From positions 40,473-104,472 of the forward strand of contig NZ_JAPFHA010000019.1 of NCBI RefSeq assembly GCF_026586805.1: DNA of 64,000 nucleotides, in the 5' to 3' direction. Within the stretch, counting starts at the first letter, position 1; the number at the start of each line of letters is the position of its first letter. Positions 12,552-21,646 of this stretch are shown here, piece after piece. Both the position numbers and the translations under genes were made by a program. Origin of the DNA: Niveibacterium sp. 24ML. Its GTDB lineage: Bacteria; Pseudomonadota; Gammaproteobacteria; Burkholderiales; Rhodocyclaceae. The notes beneath the pieces are model-generated. The model saw only the letters and a program-made list of their open reading frames with translations, had not been told where the DNA came from and did not search any database.

Positions 12552-12962
12552 TCAGGGCATCACGCTCTTGAGCGTTGCATCCATCTGACCCTTGTCCAGG
12601 TAGATCAAGACTGAAGGGTCTTCGGCTGCGAGCTTCTTGGCGTCGGCGAGTGACCCGACTTCCTTCGGCGGGCCGCCCAGGCCGGTGAATTGCAGCTTGG
12701 CGTAGTGGGCCTTGAGCTGATCCGGGGTCTTGCCGATGATCTCGTTGGCAAATTCGGTACGGGGCGATCCGGCGTAGTCCATCGGCTTGGCCGGGTTGCC
12801 CCCCACGTTCTTGGCCTTGCCCATGAAGACATCGGCCACCTGTGCCTTGCTCAGCCCGCCCAAAGGGGACTTGGCACCAGCGGCGATGACCACTTCAGCG
12901 TGCGCGAATGCCGGAAGCCCCGCAAGCAGGCTTGCCAGGCAAAGTGTGCGAATGGTTTTCAT
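12552..12962 (-). CDS. Small PstS-like periplasmic protein, copy 1
   Basis: A 136-residue protein with a cleavable signal peptide (MKTIRTLCLASLLAGLPAFA, cleavage probably after AHA) and a short domain related to phosphate-binding (PBP-like) proteins: PLGGLSKAQVADVFMGKA, DYAGSPRTEF, KLQFTGLGGPPKEVGS and DPSVLIYLDK. Full PstS proteins are about twice this length, so it may be a single-lobe relative. It lies 10 bases downstream of porin copy 1. The paralogue at 14303-14713 is clearly similar but much more diverged than the porins. Role in phosphate or other anion uptake is inferred. Confidence 0.8.
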   Translation of the reverse strand: MKTIRTLCLASLLAGLPAFAHAEVVIAAGAKSPLGGLSKAQVADVFMGKAKNVGGNPAKPMDYAGSPRTEFANEIIGKTPDQLKAHYAKLQFTGLGGPPKEVGSLADAKKLAAEDPSVLIYLDKGQMDATLKSVMP

Positions 12963-14200
12963 GCCTGCCCCCTTAGAAAATGAAGTCGATCGAGGCGGTG
13001 TAGAGATTCACCTTGCCGTCGTAAGTGGTGCCCGCGACGCGCGGCCATGTGCCGCCCATCGGAATGGAGTCGTATTCATGCTCAATGAACTCGGCCTGCA
13101 CTTTGAGTGCCACGTTGCGGTAGAAGTCCCAGCGGGAGCCGATCGTGATCGCGCTGCGGTCGGTAGCCTGGCCGTAGTAGACCCCGTTGACCGCCCCCGC
13201 GAGCGCGCGGAACGCGGCCGGTGAGCCTGCGGGCGTGGCAATCACCGGCGCCTCATCGATCGACGTGGTAGACATCGAATAGCTGATGAAAGGCGTGAGC
13301 GTGCGCCAGCGGTAAGCGCCCAGCAGCAACAGGCCACTGGTGTCGGGGACGATGGCGCTACCCTGGCGGATGCCGTACTCGGCATGCCCGTAGAAGGCGC
13401 CTTCGTCGTAGCTCATGCCCAGACCAAAGAACACACCGCTCGAACCATCGACGATGTCCTGGAAGTTCTGCGACTCTTCCTTGCAGTTGGGGCACAGCGG
13501 CGCAAGCGCGGGGTTGGCCAGAGCGGTAGCAATGGCGCTGAGGCTGTTGGCCGAATTGCCCACGGCCTTGAGCTGCACGCTGGTGCCGCTGGCGCGGAAG
13601 GTCCACGGGCCGGTGCTGTAAGTGGCGGCAGCACCGAAAATCGCATCCGCCTTGTAGGACGTGCTTGCGGTGTTGTAGCTCGTCACCCCCCCGAAGGCTT
13701 GCACCTGCAGGCGGCCCGGGCCCAGTTCAGCGCCAAAGATCACTTCGGCGCCGTCATGCCGGCTCAGCGGGTAGTTGTCGCCCATCTCGCGGGCGTAGCG
13801 GACCGGCACCATCGAATAGCCGACGTTCTGCGAATCGGACAACATGAAGACGGGCGTGACCATGCGGCCGGCGCGAACGCGCCAGCTATCGTTGATGGTC
13901 CACATCACATTGGCCCATTCCACCTCGGCCTTGTAGTCGCCCTTGTCGCGCTGCTGTGCCACCACCTGCAACACGCCGCTGAATTCGCCGCCCCGGTTCA
14001 CATCGAACTGCAAGCCGAGCTTTGAATCGACATCGGTCGCCCAGGTGTCGGCCTTCACGTTCTTCTGGAAGGGCATGCGGAAGCCCACCGCGGGATCGTC
14101 GGTCATTGAAGTGGCCAGGGTGCCGAAGCCGGATACGGCCAGCCAGTCGAAGCGGGCCTCTTGCCCGACTGCCGGCCCCGCCAGCGCGAGCGCGACTGCA
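12947..14200 (-). repeat. Tandem near-identical tract, unit 1
   Basis: From the start of the small periplasmic gene through most of porin copy 1, the DNA matches 14698-15951 almost base for base at a constant offset of 1,751. Identity falls away abruptly inside the signal-peptide codons at one end and inside the small gene at the other. Confidence 0.85.
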
Positions 14201-14220
14201 ATTGAAATCGGTGTACGCAT
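12973..14220 (-). CDS. Porin-like outer membrane protein, copy 1
   Basis: A 415-residue protein with a signal peptide (ALALAGPAVGQ) and a long run of alternating hydrophobic/polar strands ending in the outer-membrane signature LYTASIDFIF with terminal Phe. Mid-protein it has a cysteine pair (PLCPNC). It is nearly identical to the copy at 14724-15971 except at the signal peptide and one visible mature-region difference (FIEHEYD versus FVEHEYD). Likely a beta-barrel channel; substrate unknown. Operon order on the minus strand is porin 2, PstS-like 2, porin 1, PstS-like 1. Confidence 0.85.
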   Translation of the reverse strand: MRTPISIAVALALAGPAVGQEARFDWLAVSGFGTLATSMTDDPAVGFRMPFQKNVKADTWATDVDSKLGLQFDVNRGGEFSGVLQVVAQQRDKGDYKAEVEWANVMWTINDSWRVRAGRMVTPVFMLSDSQNVGYSMVPVRYAREMGDNYPLSRHDGAEVIFGAELGPGRLQVQAFGGVTSYNTASTSYKADAIFGAAATYSTGPWTFRASGTSVQLKAVGNSANSLSAIATALANPALAPLCPNCKEESQNFQDIVDGSSGVFFGLGMSYDEGAFYGHAEYGIRQGSAIVPDTSGLLLLGAYRWRTLTPFISYSMSTTSIDEAPVIATPAGSPAAFRALAGAVNGVYYGQATDRSAITIGSRWDFYRNVALKVQAEFIEHEYDSIPMGGTWPRVAGTTYDGKVNLYTASIDFIF

Positions 14221-14275
14221 CGTTGTCTCCTCTGAATGCGTGGGTATGAAATGAAGTTATGGTTTGTGCGTGCTC

Positions 14276-14294
14276 CGGGGGCGTACCGCCCCCG
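14276..14294. other. GC-rich hairpin between the two porin units
   Basis: Perfect 8-bp stem cgggggcg / cgcccccg with loop tac in the 82-base gap between the two tandem units. It has no T-run, so it may stabilise or partly block the transcript rather than terminate it. Confidence 0.6.
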
Positions 14295-14302
14295 AGTTGG
14301 GA

Positions 14303-14713
14303 TCAGGGCGAAATCACCTTAAGGCTGCTATCGACCTGGGCTTTATCGAGGTAAATGATGACGGAGGGGTCTTCGGCTGCGAGCTTCTTGGCGTCGGCCA
14401 ACGAACCCAGTTCCTTGGGCGGCCCGCCGAGTCCGGTGAACTGCAGCTTGGCGTAATGCGCCTTGAGTTGGTCTGACGACTTCCCAAGGTAGCTGTCCCA
14501 GAACTCGGACTTCGGTGAGCCGGCATAGTCCACCGGCTTGGTGGGTTTGCCACCGACTGTCTTGGCCTTGCCGAGAAACACTTCAGCAACCTGCGTCTTG
14601 CTCAGCCCGGCCAGTGGCGAAGCGGCGCCCGCCGCGATCACCACCTCGGCCGACGCGGCGCCGGTGAATGCTGCACTGCAAGCCACAAGGCAGAGTGTGC
14701 GAATGGTTTTCAT
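14303..14713 (-). CDS. Small PstS-like periplasmic protein, copy 2
   Basis: A 136-residue paralogue of the protein at 12552-12962, with the same first residues MKTIRTLCL then a different signal-peptide core (VACSAAFTGAASA). Shared segments are HYAKLQFTGLGGPPKE and GSLADAKKLAAEDPSV; differences cluster around residues 60-75 (SKSEFWDSYLGKSSD versus SPRTEFANEIIGKTPD region). It follows porin copy 2 by 10 bases. The divergence suggests different ligands or partners for the two copies. Confidence 0.8.
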   Translation of the reverse strand: MKTIRTLCLVACSAAFTGAASAEVVIAAGAASPLAGLSKTQVAEVFLGKAKTVGGKPTKPVDYAGSPKSEFWDSYLGKSSDQLKAHYAKLQFTGLGGPPKELGSLADAKKLAAEDPSVIIYLDKAQVDSSLKVISP

Positions 14714-15951
14714 GCCTGCCCCCTTAGAAAATGAAGTCGATCGAGGCGGTGTAGAGATTCACCTTGCCGTCGTAAGTGGTGCCCGCGACGCGCGGCCATG
14801 TGCCGCCCATCGGAATGGAGTCGTATTCATGCTCAACGAACTCGGCCTGCACTTTGAGTGCCACGTTGCGGTAGAAGTCCCAGCGGGAGCCGATCGTGAT
14901 CGCGCTGCGGTCGGTAGCCTGGCCGTAGTAGACCCCGTTGACCGCCCCCGCGAGCGCGCGGAACGCGGCCGGTGAGCCTGCGGGCGTGGCAATCACCGGC
15001 GCCTCATCGATCGACGTGGTAGACATCGAATAGCTGATGAAAGGCGTGAGCGTGCGCCAGCGGTAAGCGCCCAGCAGCAACAGGCCACTGGTGTCGGGGA
15101 CGATGGCGCTGCCCTGGCGGATGCCGTACTCGGCATGCCCGTAGAAGGCGCCTTCGTCGTAGCTCATGCCCAGACCAAAGAACACACCGCTCGAACCATC
15201 GACGATGTCCTGGAAGTTCTGCGACTCTTCCTTGCAGTTGGGGCACAGCGGCGCAAGCGCGGGGTTGGCCAGAGCGGTAGCAATGGCGCTGAGGCTGTTG
15301 GCCGAGTTGCCCACGGCCTTGAGCTGCACGCTGGTGCCGCTGGCGCGGAAGGTCCACGGGCCGGTGCTGTAAGTGGCGGCAGCACCGAAAATCGCATCCG
15401 CCTTGTAGGACGTGCTTGCGGTGTTGTAGCTCGTCACCCCCCCGAAAGCTTGCACCTGCAGGCGGCCCGGGCCCAGTTCAGCGCCAAAGATCACTTCGGC
15501 GCCGTCATGCCGGCTCAGCGGGTAGTTGTCGCCCATCTCGCGGGCGTAGCGGACCGGCACCATCGAATAGCCGACGTTCTGCGAATCGGACAACATGAAG
15601 ACGGGCGTCACCATGCGGCCGGCGCGAACGCGCCAGCTATCGTTGATGGTCCACATCACATTGGCCCATTCCACCTCGGCCTTGTAGTCGCCCTTGTCGC
15701 GCTGCTGTGCCACCACCTGCAACACGCCGCTGAATTCGCCGCCCCGGTTTACATCGAACTGCAAGCCCAGCTTTGAATCGACATCGGTCGCCCAGGTGTC
15801 GGCCTTCACGTTCTTCTGGAAGGGCATGCGGAAGCCCACCGCGGGATCGTCGGTCATTGAAGTGGCCAGGGTGCCGAAGCCGGATACGGCCAGCCAGTCG
15901 AAGCGGGCCTCTTGCCCGACCGCCGGCCCCGCCAGCGCGAGCGCGACTGCG
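14698..15951 (-). repeat. Tandem near-identical tract, unit 2
   Basis: Partner of 12947-14200 at an offset of 1,751 bases. Only scattered single-base differences are seen within it, while flanking sequence of the same paralogous genes is much more diverged. Confidence 0.85.
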
Positions 15952-15971
15952 GCCGCAATGGGTGTACGCAT
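14724..15971 (-). CDS. Porin-like outer membrane protein, copy 2
   Basis: A 415-residue near-duplicate of the porin at 12973-14220; the signal peptide starts MRTPIAAAVALALA instead of MRTPISIAVALALA. Start ATG 15971, chosen because the in-frame extension to 16016 does not look like a signal peptide. It begins the minus-strand cluster, so the cluster promoter should lie in 15972-16255, where I see no convincing -35/-10 pair but a small inverted repeat (cgttgc-tttgac-gcaacg at 16156-16173). Confidence 0.85.
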   Translation of the reverse strand: MRTPIAAAVALALAGPAVGQEARFDWLAVSGFGTLATSMTDDPAVGFRMPFQKNVKADTWATDVDSKLGLQFDVNRGGEFSGVLQVVAQQRDKGDYKAEVEWANVMWTINDSWRVRAGRMVTPVFMLSDSQNVGYSMVPVRYAREMGDNYPLSRHDGAEVIFGAELGPGRLQVQAFGGVTSYNTASTSYKADAIFGAAATYSTGPWTFRASGTSVQLKAVGNSANSLSAIATALANPALAPLCPNCKEESQNFQDIVDGSSGVFFGLGMSYDEGAFYGHAEYGIRQGSAIVPDTSGLLLLGAYRWRTLTPFISYSMSTTSIDEAPVIATPAGSPAAFRALAGAVNGVYYGQATDRSAITIGSRWDFYRNVALKVQAEFVEHEYDSIPMGGTWPRVAGTTYDGKVNLYTASIDFIF

Positions 15972-16255
15972 GGTGTATTCCCCCGTGTTGGAACGGCCCC
16001 CGCCGCTCATCGTCACTGGCCGTTCGCCGGCCTGAAAGCACTGCGATCCGTCGCGGTTTGCTTGATGGGCGTACGATGCCCTTGCCGCGCCTGAAAGCAG
16101 TTAGCGGCACCGGGCGCGCCGGACTTTAGGAGAATGTTGTGAATGCCGACTTGAACGTTGCTTTGACGCAACGCCTGCGGTGATCTGATCGCCCGGATCG
16201 GACGACGGCGCATCGCGGGCGCGGTCTTTTGCGGCGGGCAGCCTTTGCGTGCGTG

Positions 16256-17455
16256 CTACTCGGCCCTCAAGGCATCGAGCGGATCGAGCCGCGCCGCATG
16301 GATCGCCGGCGCCACGCCGGCCGCCAGCCCCACGCTCACCGCCACGCCTTCGGCCAGCAGTGCGTACAGCCAAGGAATGCTCACCGGCAGCGCCGGCACC
16401 GCCAGTTTCAGCAGGCCTGCAATGCTCGCGCCCAGCACCAGCCCGGCAATGCCGCCAATCGCGGCAAGCAGTGCTGCTTCGGCGAGGAAGAGCCACAGGA
16501 TGCGCCGCCGCGTGGCGCCGATTGCGCGCAGCAGGCCGATTTCTGCCGTGCGTTCGGATACCGCGATGGTCAGGATCGTCAGGATGCCGACGCCGCCCAC
16601 CAGCAGCGAGATGCCGCCGATCGCCGCCACCGCGAAGGTCAGCGTATCGAGGATGGTGCCGAACACATCCAGCATCTGTTGCTGCGTGATGATCGTGAAG
16701 TCCTCGCCGCTGTGCCGCGCGGTGAGCACCTGCTTGATGCTCGCCACCACCTCGTCCACCGGCGCAGTGGGCTCATACACGACGTGGATTTCCATCAGCC
16801 CGTCGCGGTTGAACATGTCCAGCGCACGGCCAACCGGGATGTAGGCGGTGTCGTCCAGATCGAAGCCGAGCATCTGGCCCTTGGGCGCCATCACGCCGAC
16901 CACGATGTAGCGCTCACTGCCAACGCGGATACGCGCGCCGAGCGACTGCTGGCCGGGGAACAGCTCGCGCGCCACCTTGGCGCCCAGCACTGCGAAGGCG
17001 CGCGCGTTGCGCGGATCGTCGTCCGGCAGGAACTGGCCGCTTGCCACCTTCATCTGCAAGGCGTCGGGGAACTGGTGGCCAACACCGTACAAGGCCACAC
17101 GGCGCGTGCGCTTGCCGAACTCCAGTTCCGCGTTGCCCTGCACCAGCGGATCGGTCACCCGCACCCAGGCCGCGCGGCGCAGCGCGATCGCATCGTCGAT
17201 CGACAGCGGGCGGGTGGTGTTGATGCCGCCCAGCGGCGCGCCCTGCGTCTGGCTCTTGCCCGGCTGCACCGTCAGCAGGTTGGTGCCGAACTGGGTGAAC
17301 TCAGCGATCACAAAGTGATGCAAGCCCTCACCGATCGCGGTGAGCAGGATCACTGCCGCGATGCCCACTGCCACCCCCAGCGCCGACAGCGCGGTGCGCA
17401 TCCGGTGCGCGGTGAGCGAGGTAAGCGTGAAGCGGGTGAGGTCGGCGGTGCGCAT
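16256..17455 (-). CDS. ABC transporter permease, MacB/FtsX-like
   Basis: A 399-residue inner-membrane permease. An N-terminal helix (ALSALGVAVGIAAVILLTA) precedes a long periplasmic domain of the MacB type (residues about 45-270) and a C-terminal three-helix FtsX domain (SERTAEIGLLRAIGATRRRI and final LDPLDALRAE). It follows a second permease by 13 bases and, with the ATPase and the HlyD protein upstream, forms a MacAB-like tripartite export system. Substrate unknown. Confidence 0.9.
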   Translation of the reverse strand: MRTADLTRFTLTSLTAHRMRTALSALGVAVGIAAVILLTAIGEGLHHFVIAEFTQFGTNLLTVQPGKSQTQGAPLGGINTTRPLSIDDAIALRRAAWVRVTDPLVQGNAELEFGKRTRRVALYGVGHQFPDALQMKVASGQFLPDDDPRNARAFAVLGAKVARELFPGQQSLGARIRVGSERYIVVGVMAPKGQMLGFDLDDTAYIPVGRALDMFNRDGLMEIHVVYEPTAPVDEVVASIKQVLTARHSGEDFTIITQQQMLDVFGTILDTLTFAVAAIGGISLLVGGVGILTILTIAVSERTAEIGLLRAIGATRRRILWLFLAEAALLAAIGGIAGLVLGASIAGLLKLAVPALPVSIPWLYALLAEGVAVSVGLAAGVAPAIHAARLDPLDALRAE

Positions 17456-17468
17456 TGTCAGTGCCCTC

Positions 17469-18689
17469 TCATCGCTTCGACAAGGCCTGCACCGGATCGA
17501 GCTTCGCTGCCTGGCGCGCCGGCATCACGGTGAACACGACTGCGGTGACCACGGCCGTGAGCGGCGCGGCCACCAGCGCCCACCACGGCGCCGAAAACGG
17601 AATGTTCGGGAAGGCCGCAATCAACGCCTGCTGGCCCAGCAGCCCCACCGCCACGCCCGCCGCCGCGCCGCCCAGCGCCAGCAGCACCGCTTCGCTGAAG
17701 AAGATGTGGCGGATCTCCGCCGCGGTCGCGCCGAGCGCCTTCAGCAGCCCGATCTCGCTGCGCCGCTGCGCGACCGAAATCAGCATCACGTTCATCACCA
17801 GGATGCCCGCCACCGCGAGGCTGATCGCCGCCAGCCCGCCGATCGCCAGCGTCAGGGTGCCGAGGATGCGGTCGAAGGTTGCCAGCACTGCATCCTGTGT
17901 GATCACCGTGACGTCGCGCTCGCCTTCGTGTCGCTGCATCAGGATCGCCTCGGCATCGGCCTTGGCTTGCGGCACCTGATCGCGGTGCTTGGCCTCCACC
18001 AGCACGCGGAACAGGCCCTCGGTATTGAAAAGCGCCTGCGCCGCGGCCACCGGTACGATCACCACTTCGTCGGTGTTGAAACCCAGCGAGGTGCCCTGCT
18101 TGCCAAGCACGCCGATCACGCGGAAGCGCCGGTCGCCAATGCGCAGCCAAAGACCCAGCGCGTTGCGGGCGCCAAACAACTCCTTGGCAAGGTCGCGCCC
18201 GATCACGCAAATCGGCTGCGCATGGTGCGGATCGCCCGCGGGCAGGAAGACGCCCTGCGCGAGCGTCATGTTGCGCACCGCGAGGAAGTCGGCCGTTGAG
18301 CCGAGCACCGGCCCCTCGCGCACGCGCGCGTCGGCGCCATCGGCCGCCCGCACCGCGCCAAGGCCCACGATCAGCGGCGCAAGGCGGCGCACCGCCAGGC
18401 TGCGTTGCAGGGCCAGCGCATCGTCCAACGTGATGTCGCGGGTCGTTTCGCCGCTCGCAATCGCCGGCCCGGCGCCCGCGGTCTCCGATCGCCCCGGCAG
18501 CACGATCACGAGGTTCGTGCCAAGCGCGCCGAACTGCTCGGCCACGTAACGCCGCGCGCCTTCGCCCAAGGCGCTCACCAGCACCACTGCCGCCACGCCG
18601 ATGCCCATCGCCAGCAGCACCAGCGCGGTCCGCACCACGCCACCGCGTACCACGCGTGCGGCGTACTGCAGCAGATCGGCGTTGCGCAT
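17469..18689 (-). CDS. ABC transporter permease, MacB/FtsX-like
   Basis: A 406-residue permease paralogous to the following gene: N-terminal helix (ALVLLAMGIGVAAVVLVSALGEG without break in this region), periplasmic MacB-type domain, C-terminal FtsX domain with QRRSEIGLLKALGATAAEI and ending KLDPVQALSKR. ATG 18689 is chosen; an in-frame extension to 18806 reads through a repeat-like spacer with low-complexity residues. It probably pairs with the second permease as a heterodimer driven by the ATPase at 18842-19525. Confidence 0.9.
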   Translation of the reverse strand: MRNADLLQYAARVVRGGVVRTALVLLAMGIGVAAVVLVSALGEGARRYVAEQFGALGTNLVIVLPGRSETAGAGPAIASGETTRDITLDDALALQRSLAVRRLAPLIVGLGAVRAADGADARVREGPVLGSTADFLAVRNMTLAQGVFLPAGDPHHAQPICVIGRDLAKELFGARNALGLWLRIGDRRFRVIGVLGKQGTSLGFNTDEVVIVPVAAAQALFNTEGLFRVLVEAKHRDQVPQAKADAEAILMQRHEGERDVTVITQDAVLATFDRILGTLTLAIGGLAAISLAVAGILVMNVMLISVAQRRSEIGLLKALGATAAEIRHIFFSEAVLLALGGAAAGVAVGLLGQQALIAAFPNIPFSAPWWALVAAPLTAVVTAVVFTVMPARQAAKLDPVQALSKR

Positions 18690-18841
18690 CTCAGTGCCGC
18701 CCGGCCGCCCGAAGGCGCTGAGGCGCCCCCCTGGGGGGGTGGAGCGAGGACTTCGCGAAGCACTGCTTCGCGCTCGCGGAACGGGCCGGCTGTGCAAAGC
18801 CGGCACTGGTGCGGTGAAGTGAGCGTGGGGGTAGTTTCATC
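18690..18841. repeat. Repeat-like intergenic spacer with small hairpins
   Basis: This gap between permease and ATPase genes contains the hairpins cccccctggggggg, cttcgcgaagcactgcttcgcg and gccggctgtgcaaagccggc in succession. No gene is supported. It looks like dispersed intergenic repeat material, though a second copy is not fully present in the window. Confidence 0.45.
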
Positions 18842-19525
18842 TCAGCGTCCGTCCTGAACGATCTCGCCATCGACCATGTGCAACTGCCGATGCGCGCGGC
18901 GGCCCAGTTCCGGGTCGTGGGTCACGATGATCAAGGTGGCGCCCGCGGCCTGCAGGCCTTCGAGCAGGGCGATCACGTCCTGCCCGGTGTGGCGGTCGAG
19001 GTTGCCGGTCGGCTCGTCGGCGAGGATCAGCGAGGGCCGCATCGCCATCGCCCGCGCAATCGCCACCCGCTGACACTGCCCGCCGGAAAGCTGGTTCGGC
19101 CGGTGGTCGGCGCGCGGCGTGAGGCCGTAGTCGCGCAGCAACACCTCGACGCGCGCAGTGCGCTCCGCCGGGTCGATGCCCGCCAGCACCATCGGCAACT
19201 CGATGTTCTCGCGCGCCGACAGCCGTGGCACCAGATGGAAGGACTGGAACACGAAGCCGATCTTCTCGCGCCGCGCCAGCGCCCGTGCGTCGTCATCCAG
19301 CCCGGTCACGTCGCGGCCGTCGAGCAGGTAGTGGCCGCTGTCCGGCTGGTCGAGCAGGCCCAGCACGTTCAGCAGCGTCGACTTGCCTGAGCCCGACGGT
19401 CCCATGATCGCGATGTACTCGCCCTGCGCGATGCTGAGGTCCAGCCCACGCAGCGCTTGCACCGTCTCGTCTCCGACGGTGAAGCGGCGGGTGATGGCGG
19501 AGAGGTGGATCAGGGGTGGGGGCAT
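18842..19525 (-). CDS. ABC transporter ATP-binding protein, MacB/LolD type
   Basis: A 227-residue ATPase with Walker [10 protein letters not shown], signature LSGGQ, Walker [13 protein letters not shown] and H-loop VTHD, the pattern of the LolD/MacB family. ATG at 19525; the frame extends upstream into unrelated spacer. It energises the two permeases immediately downstream. Its likely HlyD partner (21647-22831) is separated from it by an inserted gene and repeats. Confidence 0.93.
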   Translation of the reverse strand: MPPPLIHLSAITRRFTVGDETVQALRGLDLSIAQGEYIAIMGPSGSGKSTLLNVLGLLDQPDSGHYLLDGRDVTGLDDDARALARREKIGFVFQSFHLVPRLSARENIELPMVLAGIDPAERTARVEVLLRDYGLTPRADHRPNQLSGGQCQRVAIARAMAMRPSLILADEPTGNLDRHTGQDVIALLEGLQAAGATLIIVTHDPELGRRAHRQLHMVDGEIVQDGR

Positions 19526-19586
19526 CGTTCTTCGAGCCTGTGGTTGCTTGACCGCACCCTGAGGGGGGTTGAGGACATTGAGTGCC

Positions 19587-20774
19587 TCAGTCTCTGCGGA
19601 CGAATGGGCCGAGTCTCCCAGACACAAAGTGGTTGGGGCGCCAGCCGGCACAAAGCTTCTCGACTACAAAGTTGTCCATGAATCCGGCAACAACGCCAAC
19701 AACTGGGTTTGTTGCATCAAGGGCGAGAGTAAGCAGGTAGCGGAGGCTCTTCGCCGGGAGTTTCTGGATCCAACCTTCCGAAGTGACATCACGCATGTAG
19801 CTGCGAATCATGCCTTCGTCCGGACTTACAGTTTTCAACCAGCTTTTGAACCTTTCTGCACGATCCAGCATGACGAGAAACTCATCAAACGAACGCTCGC
19901 CGGCATCAATGACCTCTGCAACAGTGGGTGAGTCGGGCAGCGTGACCTCAGTAAACGCTCTGCGGGCGTTGATGTTGAGTTTTGATCTCCGGAGGAGTTC
20001 GGCGTGCCGCACTTGAATGATCGATGACGTGACTGATGACGTCACAAAATCGCCACCGTAAAACGCGGCCAGCGCGAGATCTGCTCTGGCGTCCAATAGA
20101 TTAGTCAAGAGGTGCGCAATTGTTAGCGGCTCAAGAGATGGAACGGCGGCCGCCCTTCTTTTATTGATGCCGTCGAGATCGAGATTGGAGAACACAAATG
20201 CGCCCAGATCCGAAATAAGGACCTCGAACTTGAAGTCGTCTCCAACTTTGTAACCACCCGGAGTTACAGCGATTGCCGCCCGTATAGCCTGGGTAACAAA
20301 CGCTGCGTCCGAAAGATCGTTCTTCGCAGCCTCTGTAATTCCACCGCGTAGGAAGTGATGGCCGGACAATTTCCGAACGGACACGCGTTCGAGAAAAGCT
20401 CCGACGAACTTCTTTGCTTTGGTTCTCGCGATGCCCAGACTCTCCAAGTCAAATTGCAGCCTGTCCTGCGTTGATCTCAATTCGCCGGTACTTTCGTTTC
20501 CCGAGAACCGCATGGCAACGAAGTTGTGATAATTCGATACGCCGACAGAATTTGTCTGCGTCCCCAGTATTTCCTCGCAGAAAACGCCCGATATGTCAGG
20601 ACGACGAATTAACGTAAGTACGCCGTCGGTCCCAAGCTGGCGAACCAAGCCCAGCAACGTGCTTCGGTCAATGAAAACCTGCACTTTCTGGTAATAGAGC
20701 ATCGACTCTGCGATTTGACCTGCCGAAATGGGCAGGCCTCCTTCCTCTCTGCGGAGCACTATGTGGTCAAACAT
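19587..20774 (-). CDS. Protein of unknown function in an inserted, AT-richer islet
   Basis: A 395-residue protein starting MFDHIVLRREEGG with no signal peptide or membrane helix. It looks largely helical with a conserved-looking C-terminus (VEKLCAGWRPNHFVSG). I recognise no family. Base composition is lower in GC than the flanking genes, with codons such as ttt, aat and tta used freely, suggesting transfer. It interrupts what would be a continuous HlyD-ATPase-permease-permease operon and is followed upstream by two inverted copies of a structured repeat. A stand-alone defence or accessory role is possible but unproven. Confidence 0.7.
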   Translation of the reverse strand: MFDHIVLRREEGGLPISAGQIAESMLYYQKVQVFIDRSTLLGLVRQLGTDGVLTLIRRPDISGVFCEEILGTQTNSVGVSNYHNFVAMRFSGNESTGELRSTQDRLQFDLESLGIARTKAKKFVGAFLERVSVRKLSGHHFLRGGITEAAKNDLSDAAFVTQAIRAAIAVTPGGYKVGDDFKFEVLISDLGAFVFSNLDLDGINKRRAAAVPSLEPLTIAHLLTNLLDARADLALAAFYGGDFVTSSVTSSIIQVRHAELLRRSKLNINARRAFTEVTLPDSPTVAEVIDAGERSFDEFLVMLDRAERFKSWLKTVSPDEGMIRSYMRDVTSEGWIQKLPAKSLRYLLTLALDATNPVVGVVAGFMDNFVVEKLCAGWRPNHFVSGRLGPFVRRD

Positions 20775-20799
20775 TTGAGTCTCGTGGTTGGGACAGTTT

Positions 20800-21150
20800 C
20801 GTAGGTTGGGCTGAGTGGTGCGAAGCCCAACGTTTGGGTGCGTGATCGTGGGGTGCGGCTTGCGATGGGCGTTGTTGATTTGCGGGCGTGCTTTGGCCGG
20901 GAGTCCGTCCCGGCGGCCGGGTTCCTTTCTCTTGCTTGCCCAAGAGAAAGGAACCAAAGAGAAGGGCACCCGGCGTTCGCGGTCGGGCGCTTTGCGCCCG
21001 ACTTCCCTCGCGTGCTCGCGAAGTCGGGCGGCTGCGGAACTCGGCCCTGCGGGCCTCAGACAGTCCTCGCCGTCGGCGCTCCGCGCCGATGCCCCGAGTT
21101 CGCTGCGCTGCTCGGCGCTCTCGACGGGACGCAAAGTCAAAACCGTCGGT
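20800..21150 (+). repeat. Structured dispersed repeat, copy A
   Basis: Starts with ggttgggct...agcccaac, then a 14-bp hairpin (ggttcctttctctt / aagagaaaggaacc, 20920-20955), a second hairpin (gtcgggcgc / gcgcccgac, 20982-21002) and the conserved block gctgcggaactcggccctgc. Closely related copies lie at 21303-21615 (inverted) and 22955-23270. Open frames across it are not genes. Confidence 0.85.
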
Positions 21151-21302
21151 GTTTCAACGTGCGTTGCGCATTCGTGGTCGGGATGAAGTGAAACGGAAGC
21201 TGGAGCGGCCAGTGAAATCGCGCACCCTGGACCCATGCCTGCGGCCAGCATCTCGCCTACCGGAGCGCCGCAACGGTCGAGCGTCGACGTTTTCCCAATC
21301 CC

Positions 21303-21615
21303 CTCTGAAACGCCGAGCAGCACAGAAGCGTCGGGTTCCGACGCGTAGCGGCGGTGGCGAGGACTGTTTGAGGCCCGCAGGGCCGAGTTCCGCAGCCACC
21401 CGATGCTTCGAGCAGCGCAGGGAACCCCTTGCGCAGCAAGGGGCGTTGAAGCGGGGCGACTTTCTTTGGTTTCTTTCTTTGTTCGCACAAAGAAAGAAAC
21501 CCGCCCGCCGGGGGCGGGACCCCGGCCAACGAACGGTGGTGCCACGGCAGCCGACAATTGAAGTGAAGGGTCTGCGCGCGCGGGACGTTGGGCTTCGCTG
21601 CGCTCAGCCCAACCT
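21303..21615 (-). repeat. Structured dispersed repeat, copy B (inverted)
   Basis: Inverted relative to copy A. Contains ggcgaggactgtttgaggcc, hairpin ccccttgc-gca-gcaagggg (21425-21443) and hairpin ggtttctttctttg / caaagaaagaaacc (21468-21501), ending with gttgggcttcgctgcgctc followed by agcccaac. Stem sequences differ from copies A and C but pairing is retained. Confidence 0.85.
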
Positions 21616-21646
21616 GCGCTCAATCGCGTCGCCGGCCAGCGCGGCA

